Shown here in pieces: positions 1 to 5,868 of a stretch of 14,929 bases of DNA. Source of the stretch: Solirubrobacteraceae bacterium (GTDB taxonomy: Bacteria > Actinomycetota > Thermoleophilia > Solirubrobacterales > Solirubrobacteraceae); the NCBI GenBank assembly GCA_016462245.1, contig JAEMTR010000005.1, positions 1 through 14,929 on the forward strand. The letters run 5' to 3'. The position numbers were made by a program, and so were the translations under genes. The notes beneath the pieces were generated by a model. It was not told the DNA's origin. It saw nothing but the letters and a program-made list of their open reading frames with translations, and searched no databases. How positions within the stretch are numbered: position 1 is the first letter of the stretch; every line of letters starts with the position of its first letter.

Positions 1-529
1 GCTGGTGCCCTTCGGCGTCGAGCAGGACGACGGTCGCGGTGTGCTCGCGGCCAGTCTTCTGTGGCTCAATGCCAAATTGGCGCCACACGGGTTGGAGCGT
101 CTGCTCGCTGCCGAGCAGGAAGTTGATCCGCCCGCCGAGGCGCTGAGCGGCGAGAAAGCGCTTGGCGCTGGCTGCTGTGTCGTTGGCGGGATCGACGCTT
201 ATCGCGACAACCGGAACGTCACTGCCGAGCCGGTCCAGCGCGCCACGGATCTGTTGCGCCATCGTCGGGCAGCCGTCGTCGCAGGTCGTGTACATGAAGG
301 CGACGATCACCGGCTGGCCGCGCAGGGCGGAGGCCTTGATCAGCTTGCCGTCTTGGTCGCGCAGGGCAAAGCGAACCGGGGGAGACTCGGGCCGAATAGC
401 GCCGGCAAAGCGAGTCGCAGGTAGTTGCGAACTGCCAGCGTTTGGGTCGCTTGCCAGCAGGAAGGCGAGGATCGCGAGCAGCACGATCGTGGCGCCAGCC
501 ATCAGTGTCAGCCGTAGGCGAGGGTTCAT
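1..529 (-). CDS. SCO1/SenC-family copper chaperone, membrane anchored (3' end outside window)
   Basis: Reading the minus strand from an ATG at 529 gives 176 residues with no stop before the window edge, so the C-terminus is missing. Residues 9-26 form one hydrophobic segment, a likely uncleaved membrane anchor, followed by a soluble thioredoxin-like domain. The copper-binding motif C83-DDG-C87-P is intact, the strand AISVDP follows at 109-114, and His163 in EHTATVVLLD matches the third copper ligand of the family. SCO proteins deliver copper or reducing power to the CuA site of cytochrome c oxidase on the outer face of the membrane. Some family members instead act as thiol-disulfide reductases. 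The gene is divergent from the sulfur operon, and no oxidase gene is visible, so its partner is unknown. Start choice: the first ATG, placed directly before the hydrophobic segment. Family assignment is secure; the exact role is inferred. Confidence 0.88.
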   Translation of the reverse strand, partial: MNPRLRLTLMAGATIVLLAILAFLLASDPNAGSSQLPATRFAGAIRPESPPVRFALRDQDGKLIKASALRGQPVIVAFMYTTCDDGCPTMAQQIRGALDRLGSDVPVVAISVDPANDTAASAKRFLAAQRLGGRINFLLGSEQTLQPVWRQFGIEPQKTGREHTATVVLLDAEGHQ

Positions 530-531
530 CG

Positions 532-544
532 ACCCTCAAGGGTA
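532..544 (-). promoter_or_regulatory. Candidate -10 box with a 12-bp palindrome before the SCO gene
   Basis: On the minus strand TACCCT (544-539) lies nine bases before the ATG. This fits the actinobacterial TANNNT -10 pattern and would give a very short leader or none. The same bases form the perfect inverted repeat ACCCT-CA-AGGGT (532-543), which could be an operator or a small hairpin. No clear -35 is visible. The call is pattern-based and weak alone. Confidence 0.35.
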
Positions 545-589
545 CGCGGCAGCCGCCGTTGCAGGCCCCGCACCCTCGGCCGCTGCGGC

Positions 590-606
590 GCTATCCTTTC
601 TGAAGT
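590..606 (+). promoter_or_regulatory. Candidate promoter box of the sulfur operon, copy 1
   Basis: GCTATCCTTTCTGAAGT contains TATCCT (592-597), a TANNNT-type -10. It recurs with one mismatch in front of cysM (2133-2149). With the same geometry as at cysM, transcription would begin near 607 and leave a leader of about 33 bases containing the ribosome site GGTGA (631-635) before the ATG at 640. No convincing -35 is seen. The repetition in front of two genes of one pathway is the main support. Confidence 0.45.
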
Positions 607-639
607 GAAGTCGACTCCAATAGCCCGGGCGGTGAAGTA

Positions 640-1821
640 ATGAGCCAGTCAGGTAGTGAACTCGTGCGCCATGTAAAGGCGCAGGTCAAAGAGGTTGACC
701 CATCGGAAGTGGTCCAGCTACTGGGCGAGGGCGTTGTCGTTATTGATACCCGTGAGACCGAGGAGCTGACGGCAGGGATCCTGCCTGGCGCGGTTCACAT
801 TCCGCGCAGCTTTCTCGAGATGCGGATTGAGGGCGTCGTGCCGGACCGCTCACAGCGCGTGATTCTCTATTGCTCGGCCGGTATTCGTTCGGCTCTCGGT
901 GCTCGCACGCTGATCGATGAGATGGGCTACGAAGAGGTTGAGTCGATGGCCGGCGGATTCACGCTCTGGAAGGACCGTGGCTACGAGGTCGAGGTCCCAC
1001 GCAGCTTCAGCGCCGAGCAGCGCGAGCGTTACAGCCGCCACCTCCTTGTACCCGAAGTCGGCGTAGATGGGCAGCAGAAGCTGCTTGACGCGCGCGTACT
1101 TCTGCTTGGCGCCGGCGGCCTCGGCTCGCCGACCGCGCTCTACCTCGCTGCCGCGGGCGTCGGCACGCTCGGAATCGTCGATGACGACGTCGTTGACCTT
1201 TCAAACTTGCAGCGCCAAGTGATCCACACGACCGATCGAATCGGCACGCCGAAGGTCGATTCGGCTGCCGCGACGATTAAGGCGCTGAACCCTGAAGTCA
1301 ACGTCGTTGGCTATCCGACGCGGCTCGATTCGACGAACATCATCGAGATCATCGAAGGCTGGGACATCATCGTCGACGGCGTCGATAACTTCCCGACCCG
1401 TTACCTGCTCAACGATGCCAGCGTCCGGCTCGGCATCCCCGTCGTTTCAGCGGCGATCCTCGGCTTCGAAGGCCAGCTGAGCGTCTTCGCTCCCGGCCAC
1501 GGCCCCTGCTACCGCTGCCTCTTCCGTCAGCCACCACCAGCCGACATGGCACCGTCCTGCGGCGCCAACGGCGTGATCGGCGTGCTGCCCGGCACGATGG
1601 GGCTGCTGCAAGCGACCGAAGTGATCAAGCTGATCGTCGGCGCCGGTGATCCACTAATCGGGCGGCTGCTGATGTATGACGCGCTGGCTGCCAGCTTCAC
1701 CGAGCTGAAGGTCCGCCAAGATCCTGAATGCCCGATCTGCTCGCGTGATCCAGAAGATATTGGCGACGACGAGCTCGGAGTCTTCCCTGACTACGAAGCG
1801 TTCTGCGCCGCCTCTGGGTAG
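640..1821 (+). CDS. moeB: Rhodanese-ThiF fusion, sulfur-carrier adenylyltransferase/sulfurtransferase (MoeB/MoeZ-like)
   Basis: 393 residues with two domains. Residues 16-120 are a rhodanese domain with active-site loop YC78SAGIRS. Residues 122-370 are an E1-like ThiF/MoeB domain with the nucleotide loop GAGGLG (157-162), acidic DDD (181-183), Arg192 and four zinc cysteines as two CxxC pairs (290/293 and 364/367). The family adenylates the C-terminal glycine of a ubiquitin-like sulfur carrier and converts it to a thiocarboxylate. In M. tuberculosis MoeZ does this for CysO. Here cysO begins 11 bases downstream, so CysO is the likely partner; MoaD or ThiS carriers elsewhere may also be served. 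Odd point: MoeZ and MOCS3 carry the rhodanese at the C-terminus, whereas here it is N-terminal. The ATG at 640 follows GGTGA at 631-635. Family is certain; the CysO partnership is inferred from position. Confidence 0.93.
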   Translation: MSQSGSELVRHVKAQVKEVDPSEVVQLLGEGVVVIDTRETEELTAGILPGAVHIPRSFLEMRIEGVVPDRSQRVILYCSAGIRSALGARTLIDEMGYEEVESMAGGFTLWKDRGYEVEVPRSFSAEQRERYSRHLLVPEVGVDGQQKLLDARVLLLGAGGLGSPTALYLAAAGVGTLGIVDDDVVDLSNLQRQVIHTTDRIGTPKVDSAAATIKALNPEVNVVGYPTRLDSTNIIEIIEGWDIIVDGVDNFPTRYLLNDASVRLGIPVVSAAILGFEGQLSVFAPGHGPCYRCLFRQPPPADMAPSCGANGVIGVLPGTMGLLQATEVIKLIVGAGDPLIGRLLMYDALAASFTELKVRQDPECPICSRDPEDIGDDELGVFPDYEAFCAASG

Positions 1822-1832
1822 GCTGCCAGCCA

Positions 1833-2126
1833 ATGGCGACAATTCGAATTCCCCCAGTGCTGCGGCCTTCGGTCGGCGGCGAGCGCGAAGTTGAGGCCGA
1901 TGGAGCAACCGTCGGCGACGTGCTCGCGAATCTTGTCGAGGCCCACCCGGCCACGCGTGACCAGCTCTTCGGCGAGGACGGCGACCTAAACCGCTACGTC
2001 AACGTCTACCTCAACGACGAGGACGTGCGCGTGCTCAATGGCTTGGCGACGGTCGTAACTGAGGCTGATTCGCTAGTGATCCTGCCGGCAATGGCAGGCG
2101 GCGCGCGCACTTCGCTTGACCGCTGA
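1833..2126 (+). CDS. cysO: CysO-type sulfur-carrier protein with C-terminal extension
   Basis: 97 residues with a ubiquitin-like (ThiS/MoaD) beta-grasp fold. The start (MATIRIPPVLRP), the middle (RYVNVYLNDEDVR, 54-66) and LPAMAGG (84-90) match mycobacterial CysO closely from memory. CysO carries sulfur as a thiocarboxylate on its last glycine and donates it to O-phosphoserine on CysM. Mature carriers must end in Gly-Gly. Here Gly89-Gly90 is followed by seven more residues, ARTSLDR, before the stop at 2124-2126, so the product appears to be a precursor. Removal of the tail would be needed before adenylation, and the JAMM peptidase gene mec at 3404 is the natural candidate. Extended carriers trimmed by JAMM enzymes are known in other systems (QbsE/QbsD, HcyS/HcyD). 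The gene sits between its activating enzyme and its acceptor synthase. Confidence 0.92.
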   Translation: MATIRIPPVLRPSVGGEREVEADGATVGDVLANLVEAHPATRDQLFGEDGDLNRYVNVYLNDEDVRVLNGLATVVTEADSLVILPAMAGGARTSLDR

Positions 2127-2132
2127 TTACCG

Positions 2133-2149
2133 GCTATCCTTTATGAAGT
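2133..2149 (+). promoter_or_regulatory. Candidate internal promoter of cysM (copy 2 of the shared box)
   Basis: GCTATCCTTTATGAAGT matches 590-606 at 16 of 17 positions. TATCCT (2135-2140) ends nine bases before the cysM ATG, so initiation at the A of that ATG would give a leaderless mRNA. No ribosome site of usual strength precedes cysM, which agrees with this. The gap after cysO is only 23 bases, so read-through from the operon promoter is also expected. Confidence 0.45.
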
Positions 2150-3124
2150 ATGGCTGTTCCCCCAATTGAACGCCGGCCCTGCGCCGGCCGTTACACCGAT
2201 CTGGTCGACTCGATCGGCAACACGCCGCTGATCGAGCTCAAGCGCCTCTCGCCGAAGCCTGGCGTACGGATCTGGGCCAAGCTGGAGTCGATGAACCCGA
2301 CTGGCTCGATCAAGGATCGCGTAGCCAAGGCGCTGATCGAAAACGCCGAGGAGAATGGGCTGATCGCACCAGGCCAGACGATCCTCGAGCCGACCTCCGG
2401 CAACACGGGAATTTCGCTGGCGATGATCTGCGCTCGCAAGGGCTACCCGCTCAAAGTTGTGATGCCCGACAACGTCACGCCGGAGCGCACGCAGCTTTTG
2501 AAGATGTACGGCGCTGAGATCGTCTACTCACCCGGCGACCAAGGTTCGAACGGCGCCGTCGCGATGGCGCTCGAGATGGCCGCCGAGAACGCCGATTACT
2601 ACATGCCCTATCAATACGGCAACGAGGCCAATCCACGAGCCCACTACGAAGGCACGGCGGTCGAGATCCTCGAAGAGCTCGACGGCAACGTCGACGCCTT
2701 CGTCGCCGGCCTCGGCACCGGCGGCACGCTGATGGGCGTTGCGCGACGCTTCAAAGAGGAGCTCGGTGACCGCGTCACGATCGTCGCCGCCGAGCCGATG
2801 CAGGGCGAGCCGGTCCAGGGTCTGCGTTCGCTCGACGACGGCTTCATTCCGCCGATCATCGACATCTCGCTGCTGGACCGCAAAATCTTTGTGACCAATC
2901 GCGACGCTGTTGTCTGGACGCGGCGCTTGCTCGACGAAGAGGGTCTTTTCGCCGGTGTTTCATCGGGCGCGATCGCGCGCGTGGCGGTTCGGATAGCGAG
3001 CGAGATGGACGAGGGTAACGTCGTCTTCATCGTCTGTGACGACGGGTGGAAGTATCTCTCCAGCGGGCTCTACACGCTGCCGGTCGACGAGGTCGAAAAC
3101 CTCGACTCGACCGTCTGGTGGTAA
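2150..3124 (+). CDS. cysM: O-phosphoserine sulfhydrylase / cysteine synthase CysM
   Basis: 324 residues, a fold-type II PLP enzyme of the cysteine synthase family. Lys55 in NPTGSIKDR is the PLP lysine. PTSGNTG (81-87) is the substrate loop, GLGTGG (about 187-192) holds the phosphate of PLP, and SSG (about 271-273) contacts the pyridine ring. An arginine near residue 226 in GLRSLDDGF aligns with the arginine that gives M. tuberculosis CysM its preference for O-phosphoserine over O-acetylserine. That points to use of CysO thiocarboxylate plus O-phosphoserine to form a CysO-cysteine adduct. The C-terminus ends in DSTVWW. In the mycobacterial enzyme the C-terminal tail reaches the active site, so this aromatic end may matter. 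Start: the ATG at 2150 fits the family N-terminus and the upstream box. A cystathionine beta-synthase role is unlikely in this context. Confidence 0.93.
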   Translation: MAVPPIERRPCAGRYTDLVDSIGNTPLIELKRLSPKPGVRIWAKLESMNPTGSIKDRVAKALIENAEENGLIAPGQTILEPTSGNTGISLAMICARKGYPLKVVMPDNVTPERTQLLKMYGAEIVYSPGDQGSNGAVAMALEMAAENADYYMPYQYGNEANPRAHYEGTAVEILEELDGNVDAFVAGLGTGGTLMGVARRFKEELGDRVTIVAAEPMQGEPVQGLRSLDDGFIPPIIDISLLDRKIFVTNRDAVVWTRRLLDEEGLFAGVSSGAIARVAVRIASEMDEGNVVFIVCDDGWKYLSSGLYTLPVDEVENLDSTVWW

Positions 3125-3129
3125 CAGCC

Positions 3130-3159
3130 TTCACTTTTCACGCGGCGACCCCGTAGAAT
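3130..3159 (+). promoter_or_regulatory. Candidate promoter of tatA, leaderless type
   Basis: TTCACT (3130-3135), an 18-base spacer and TAGAAT (3154-3159) form the best-looking -35/-10 pair near the sulfur genes. The -10 ends six bases before the ATG at 3166, so the message would start at or next to the start codon. The stretch AATAAAAAG directly before the ATG has no ribosome-binding sequence, which supports leaderless translation. Confidence 0.5.
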
Positions 3160-3165
3160 AAAAAG

Positions 3166-3363
3166 ATGCCAAGCATTGGACCCATGGAACTGATCATCGT
3201 CCTCGTGATCGCGCTCGTTGTTCTCGGCCCGAAGAAGCTGCCAGAGGTTGGCCGCTCAGTCGGTAAGGGAATGCGCGAATTCAAGGACTCGATCTCAGGT
3301 GAGAGCAAGCCGGACGTTGCCGCCGCCGAGATCGACGAAAAGCCGGTCATCAAGACCGACTGA
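3166..3363 (+). CDS. tatA: Sec-independent protein translocase subunit TatA
   Basis: 65 residues. A short membrane helix (residues 7-21, MELIIVLVIALVVLG) is followed by the hallmark hinge and amphipathic helix GPKKLPEVGRSVGKGMREFK (21-40) and an acidic, charged C-terminal tail. TatA assembles into the pore that exports folded proteins bearing twin-arginine signals. The gene lies between cysM and mec. No twin-arginine signal peptide is visible among the products of this window and no tatC is present, so its placement in the sulfur operon looks like gene order rather than shared function. Length and motif are normal for TatA rather than TatB. Alternative start at Met7 (3184) is possible, but the MPSIGPMEL form is typical of the family. 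Confidence 0.93.
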   Translation: MPSIGPMELIIVLVIALVVLGPKKLPEVGRSVGKGMREFKDSISGESKPDVAAAEIDEKPVIKTD

Positions 3364-3388
3364 TCAGGATCCTCCGCCTACAGCCCGC

Positions 3389-3394
3389 TACGCT
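3389..3394 (+). promoter_or_regulatory. Possible -10 box before mec
   Basis: TACGCT ends nine bases before the mec ATG at 3404, the same spacing as at cysM, nadB and the SCO gene. No ribosome-binding sequence precedes mec and no -35 is clear. On its own this is weak; it is listed because the spacing recurs. Confidence 0.3.
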
Positions 3395-3403
3395 CGCGCG
3401 ACG

Positions 3404-3805
3404 ATGATCATCGCTGCCGAGCTGCTTGAGCAGGTTGTCGCACACGCTCGCTTAGAAGCCCCGAACGAGTGCTGCGGTTTGGTCGCGCTCGAGGCAGGCC
3501 GCGCGATCTCCGTCTACGAGCTTGAGAACCTCGCCGCCAGCCCGCTCCGCTTCGAAGTAGACGGGGCAAAGCTCGCTCCGCTGCTGTTCGAGATTGAAGA
3601 GGCTGGGCAGCAAGCTGCGATCTACCACTCCCACACCCACTCTGAGCCCTACCCGTCGCAGACCGACGTCAACTTCGCGCGCTGGTGGCCGGGCTGTGAG
3701 TGGTTAATAATCGGCCTCGAGAACGACGGCCAGCCGCTGGCGCGCTCATTTATGATCAGCGCCGATGGAGTGATCGAAGAGCTCGCGGTCGAGATCGATG
3801 GCTAA
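3404..3805 (+). CDS. mec: JAMM/MPN+ metallopeptidase Mec, CysO-cysteine hydrolase
   Basis: 133 residues. All JAMM residues are present: Glu22 (in NECCGLV), His75 and His77 (YHSHTHSE), Ser85 and Asp88 (YPSQTDV). The spacing equals that of M. tuberculosis Mec (YHSHT...YPSRTD from memory). Mec is a zinc peptidase that cuts after the Gly-Gly of CysO to release cysteine from the CysO-Cys adduct and regenerate the carrier. In this genome CysO is encoded with a seven-residue tail, so Mec may also mature the precursor; that is inference. Start: the ATG at 3404 (MIIAAELLEQ) is chosen because the open frame further upstream (from 3218) overlaps tatA and reads as low-quality Arg/Ser-rich sequence. The 3' end overlaps the next gene by eight bases, suggesting coupled translation. 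Confidence 0.92.
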   Translation: MIIAAELLEQVVAHARLEAPNECCGLVALEAGRAISVYELENLAASPLRFEVDGAKLAPLLFEIEEAGQQAAIYHSHTHSEPYPSQTDVNFARWWPGCEWLIIGLENDGQPLARSFMISADGVIEELAVEIDG

Positions 3806-4193
3806 ACCTGCTCTTTCAGTGCGCGACGAGATGCGTGAGCGCGCCAACAAGATTGATCCTCGCTACACCGAGGGTGAACTCTGTGTCGTCGCCAGCGGCC
3901 GCAATCAGAGCGAGGCTGAGCTGATCGCAAATCTGCTGCTAGAGGAAGGGATACCGAGCCTCACGCGACGCGCTCGCGGCTCCGACGTGCCTGACATGCT
4001 GGCGGCCGGTAGACGCGACGTCCTGGTCGCTGAGTCGGCGTTGCCGGCTGGGCGCGAGGTCTTAATGGAGTCCGAGATCATCGACGGTGCCGCGCAGTAC
4101 CGTCCTTCACCGCTGAAGCTCTTTGCGGGTCTCCTAGCGGCTGTTCTGGCGGTCGGCGCGGTAATTGCGCTTGGTTTGCTGATCGGCGCCTAG
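3798..4193 (+). CDS. DUF2007-like domain protein with C-terminal membrane anchor
   Basis: 131 residues. Residues 27-91 have the pattern of the DUF2007 family: a first strand (LCVVASG), NQSEAELIANLLLEEGIPS, then a conserved ending before GREVL. Residues 107-130 are one strongly hydrophobic helix, so the small domain would face the cytoplasm on a C-terminal anchor. The domain has been called a putative signal-transducing domain, but no biochemical role is established. It starts eight bases inside mec (ATGGCTAA at 3798), so it belongs to the sulfur operon by translation, though a role in cysteine synthesis is only suggested by position. It ends seven bases from a convergent gene, closing the operon, with no obvious terminator hairpin in between. 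Confidence 0.7.
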   Translation: MAKPALSVRDEMRERANKIDPRYTEGELCVVASGRNQSEAELIANLLLEEGIPSLTRRARGSDVPDMLAAGRRDVLVAESALPAGREVLMESEIIDGAAQYRPSPLKLFAGLLAAVLAVGAVIALGLLIGA

Positions 4194-4200
4194 AAACGCC

Positions 4201-4950
4201 CTAAACGCCGCCGAGGCGAGCGAGGTGGGCGCGCCAGACGCCCTCGGTGTCGGCAAACGAGCGGCCGGGAAAGTTGCGAGCGATCAGCTCGCGTTGATCG
4301 CCAGGTGGTTCGGTCGCAAGGCGGATCGCCGCTGCTGCTCCGGACTCGCTTGCGACGAGGTCAAAAACGCTACCGCCGAGTAGCTGTGCGTCGCGTAGCT
4401 TTGGTGGGAAGCTCGGCCGGTCGCCTTCGCGCAGTCGGTTGGCGATCGCCGGGCGGGCGTGAGCAGTCTGGCCCGAGAACCACTGCCCAGCGCCGGCGGA
4501 GAGCCAAGCCCATCTGGGCGCATCGAGCCACGAACGGGGCCTGAACGGGGGCGGTAGCCCAGGGTTGTTAAGTCCGGTGACGAGTTGGCCGTAGAGCGCT
4601 GCCGGCGCCAGCATCAGCATCTCAAGCGAACCGGGGACGCTTGATGCCCGCGCGCTGAGCAAGCGTGGTGCGAGCAGATGGATCTCATGCCCCGAGTACC
4701 AGCCGGCGACGTAGCGGCGGCTCGCGGGAGCTGTCAGCGCGCGCAGCACGGCGGCGACCGGTTGCGCCATCGCAAGCTGCGCCGAGTTGGAATGGATCAC
4801 CGCAGTCACGCCCTCCGGCACGACGGGAAATAGCTCGCTCAGCTGCTCGCGGACTCCCTCCAGCAACTCCAGCACGCCATCGGCATCTGCGCCATCTAGC
4901 TCGGCATGGCGAGCGGCGAAATTGGGTGATTGAGTCTCGATCCAAGTCAT
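4201..4950 (-). CDS. Peptidase-MA-like protein lacking the catalytic residues (putative pseudoenzyme)
   Basis: 249 residues from the ATG at 4950. The layout recalls the peptidase MA (gluzincin) fold. It opens with WIETQSPNFAARHAELDGA, where active members have a strand such as F.T.HF.V.Y, and ends with a region like the helix-rich tail of that family (LLGGSVFDLVASESG, 190-204). At the expected HExxH position it has APAALYGQLVTG (115-126), and at the expected WLxEGxA position it has WLSAGAG (149-155). Both zinc histidines and both glutamates are therefore absent. This is my reading by eye and a structural search could overturn it. No signal peptide is seen. The frame is open upstream to 5145, but that part overlaps the DUF1802 gene and is Arg/Ser-rich, so I reject it. 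It lies 58 bases after the DUF1802 gene, probably on the same transcript. Confidence 0.6.
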   Translation of the reverse strand: MTWIETQSPNFAARHAELDGADADGVLELLEGVREQLSELFPVVPEGVTAVIHSNSAQLAMAQPVAAVLRALTAPASRRYVAGWYSGHEIHLLAPRLLSARASSVPGSLEMLMLAPAALYGQLVTGLNNPGLPPPFRPRSWLDAPRWAWLSAGAGQWFSGQTAHARPAIANRLREGDRPSFPPKLRDAQLLGGSVFDLVASESGAAAAIRLATEPPGDQRELIARNFPGRSFADTEGVWRAHLARLGGV

Positions 4951-5008
4951 CTTCAGGCGGCGCGCCAGAGGCCGACTCGCCGGCGACGACTCTATGGCGT
5001 CGGTCGGT

Positions 5009-5632
5009 CTAAGCGAGCGAGGCGAGAGGACGACCGGAGACGATCGATTCGATCTCTTCTTGCACGCGGCCGAACTCGATCTCCGAGAGAACCGGAGTTC
5101 CTTCGAAGGGGAGCTCACGCGTGATCTCAAGCCAGTCCGGTCCAAAGTCGTGCTCAGGGCGAACGCGGATCGTTACCGGGCGAGGAATGCGATGGGTGCG
5201 CAGCAGCGTCACATGAAGCGGCGTGCCGCGGCGCCAGCCGAGGCGCTTCTGCGCGTAATCAGGGGTCCAGATGTAGAACGGCGAGAGCTCACTGATCGCG
5301 CGCTGGTTGGTGATCGTGTACTGGCCGGCGACCTCGGCCCAGGCGCGAACGCGAACGCGGTCCGGCTGCTCGATGCCGCCAGGCTGGGTCAAGGCGCTGA
5401 TTGGGGGGTCGCCGTCGGGCCAAACACCCTCCTCGAGCGCGCGGCGCAGCTCAGGAGCGTGTGCACCGCGAACGACGTCGTTGCGATCGTGCTCAAAGGT
5501 CGGGAAGAGGAAGAAACGCTGGTGCTCGAGCGCGAACTCTTCGTTCTCGCCGTCGCTGCGGAAGATCAGCAGCTGTTCGCCCTCCGAAAGCGCACGAATT
5601 GTGACGGCCCACTCTTTGATTGCGATTGGCAT
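5009..5632 (-). CDS. DUF1802 family protein
   Basis: 207 residues. The N-terminus IKEWAVTIRALSEGEQLLIFRSDG (residues 5-28), then FALEHQRFFLFPTFEHD, match the DUF1802 pattern of a KEWA.....L..G.Q....R start followed by VEH..FLLFPT..HQ. Typical members are about 170-200 residues and have no assigned function. Some sit near restriction or nuclease genes, which is not seen here. A second conserved block reads SPFYIWTPDYAQKRLGWR. No membrane segment or signal is present, so it is probably cytoplasmic. It has its own candidate promoter (5706-5733) about 75 bases upstream and is followed by the pseudo-peptidase gene. The start ATG at 5632 agrees with the family N-terminus. Confidence 0.8.
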   Translation of the reverse strand: MPIAIKEWAVTIRALSEGEQLLIFRSDGENEEFALEHQRFFLFPTFEHDRNDVVRGAHAPELRRALEEGVWPDGDPPISALTQPGGIEQPDRVRVRAWAEVAGQYTITNQRAISELSPFYIWTPDYAQKRLGWRRGTPLHVTLLRTHRIPRPVTIRVRPEHDFGPDWLEITRELPFEGTPVLSEIEFGRVQEEIESIVSGRPLASLA

Positions 5633-5705
5633 CTTCAGCTGTTGGAGGAAAACCTCGATGTTTCCGGCGTAATTGCCAGCAAACAGGGGAAAATCCTTAA
5701 CGAAA

Positions 5706-5733
5706 GTATTACAAATTAGCGCTCGAATCTCAA
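5706..5733 (-). promoter_or_regulatory. Candidate promoter of the DUF1802 gene with inverted repeat around the -35
   Basis: On the minus strand TTGAGA (5733-5728), a 16-base spacer and TAATAC (5711-5706) make a good -35/-10 pair. The inverted arms GCTAATT (5742-5748) and AATTAGC (5714-5720) lie on either side of the -35 element, as expected of a repressor operator, although the 21-base spacing is long. Transcription would start about 65 bases before the ATG at 5632. Confidence 0.45.
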
Positions 5734-5785
5734 ATTTCCCTGCTAATTAGGGGGTTTTGGCACCCGTCGGATTCCACGGAAGATC

Positions 5786-5811
5786 AAAAAACCCCGTGTG
5801 AAGGGGCTTTT
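5786..5811 (-). terminator. Intrinsic terminator, bidirectional in form
   Basis: Minus strand: AAAAGCCCC, loop TTCACAC, GGGGTTTTTT. The GC stem is only four pairs (5792-5795 with 5803-5806) but is extended by A-T pairs around one unpaired base, and the T run is six long. It would end transcripts from the small Cys/His protein gene upstream. Read on the plus strand it has four T residues, so weaker ending in that direction is possible. Confidence 0.65.
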
Positions 5812-5840
5812 CGGCTCGTCGAAGGAGGACTTAGTCAGCT

Positions 5841-5868
5841 CACACAGCGATTGTGTGCGCAATCACAC
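5841..5868 (-). repeat. Three-arm inverted repeat able to form alternative hairpins
   Basis: CACACA (5841-5846), TGTGTG (5852-5857) and CACAC (5864-5868): the middle arm can pair with either the left arm (five-base loop) or the right arm (six-base loop), but not both at once. A further GATTG (5849-5853)/CAATC (5860-5864) pairing overlaps. On the minus strand the element lies after the stop at 5950 and before the terminator, so it would be in the 3' untranslated region of that mRNA. Confidence 0.5.

Noticed and set aside
2143..2169. Tiny frame from ATG 2143 (nine codons including stop) as a leader peptide of cysM
   Set aside because: It overlaps the promoter-like box, has no ribosome site and no cysteine-rich leader pattern beyond one Cys; chance is more likely.
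3218..3403. A 62-residue N-terminal extension of Mec
   Set aside because: It overlaps tatA in another frame and is Arg/Ser-rich; the family begins near MIIAAELL.
4994..5719. A 241-codon plus-strand frame opposite the DUF1802 gene
   Set aside because: The minus-strand product has the DUF1802 signature; the plus-strand product has none, as expected from high-GC antisense frames.
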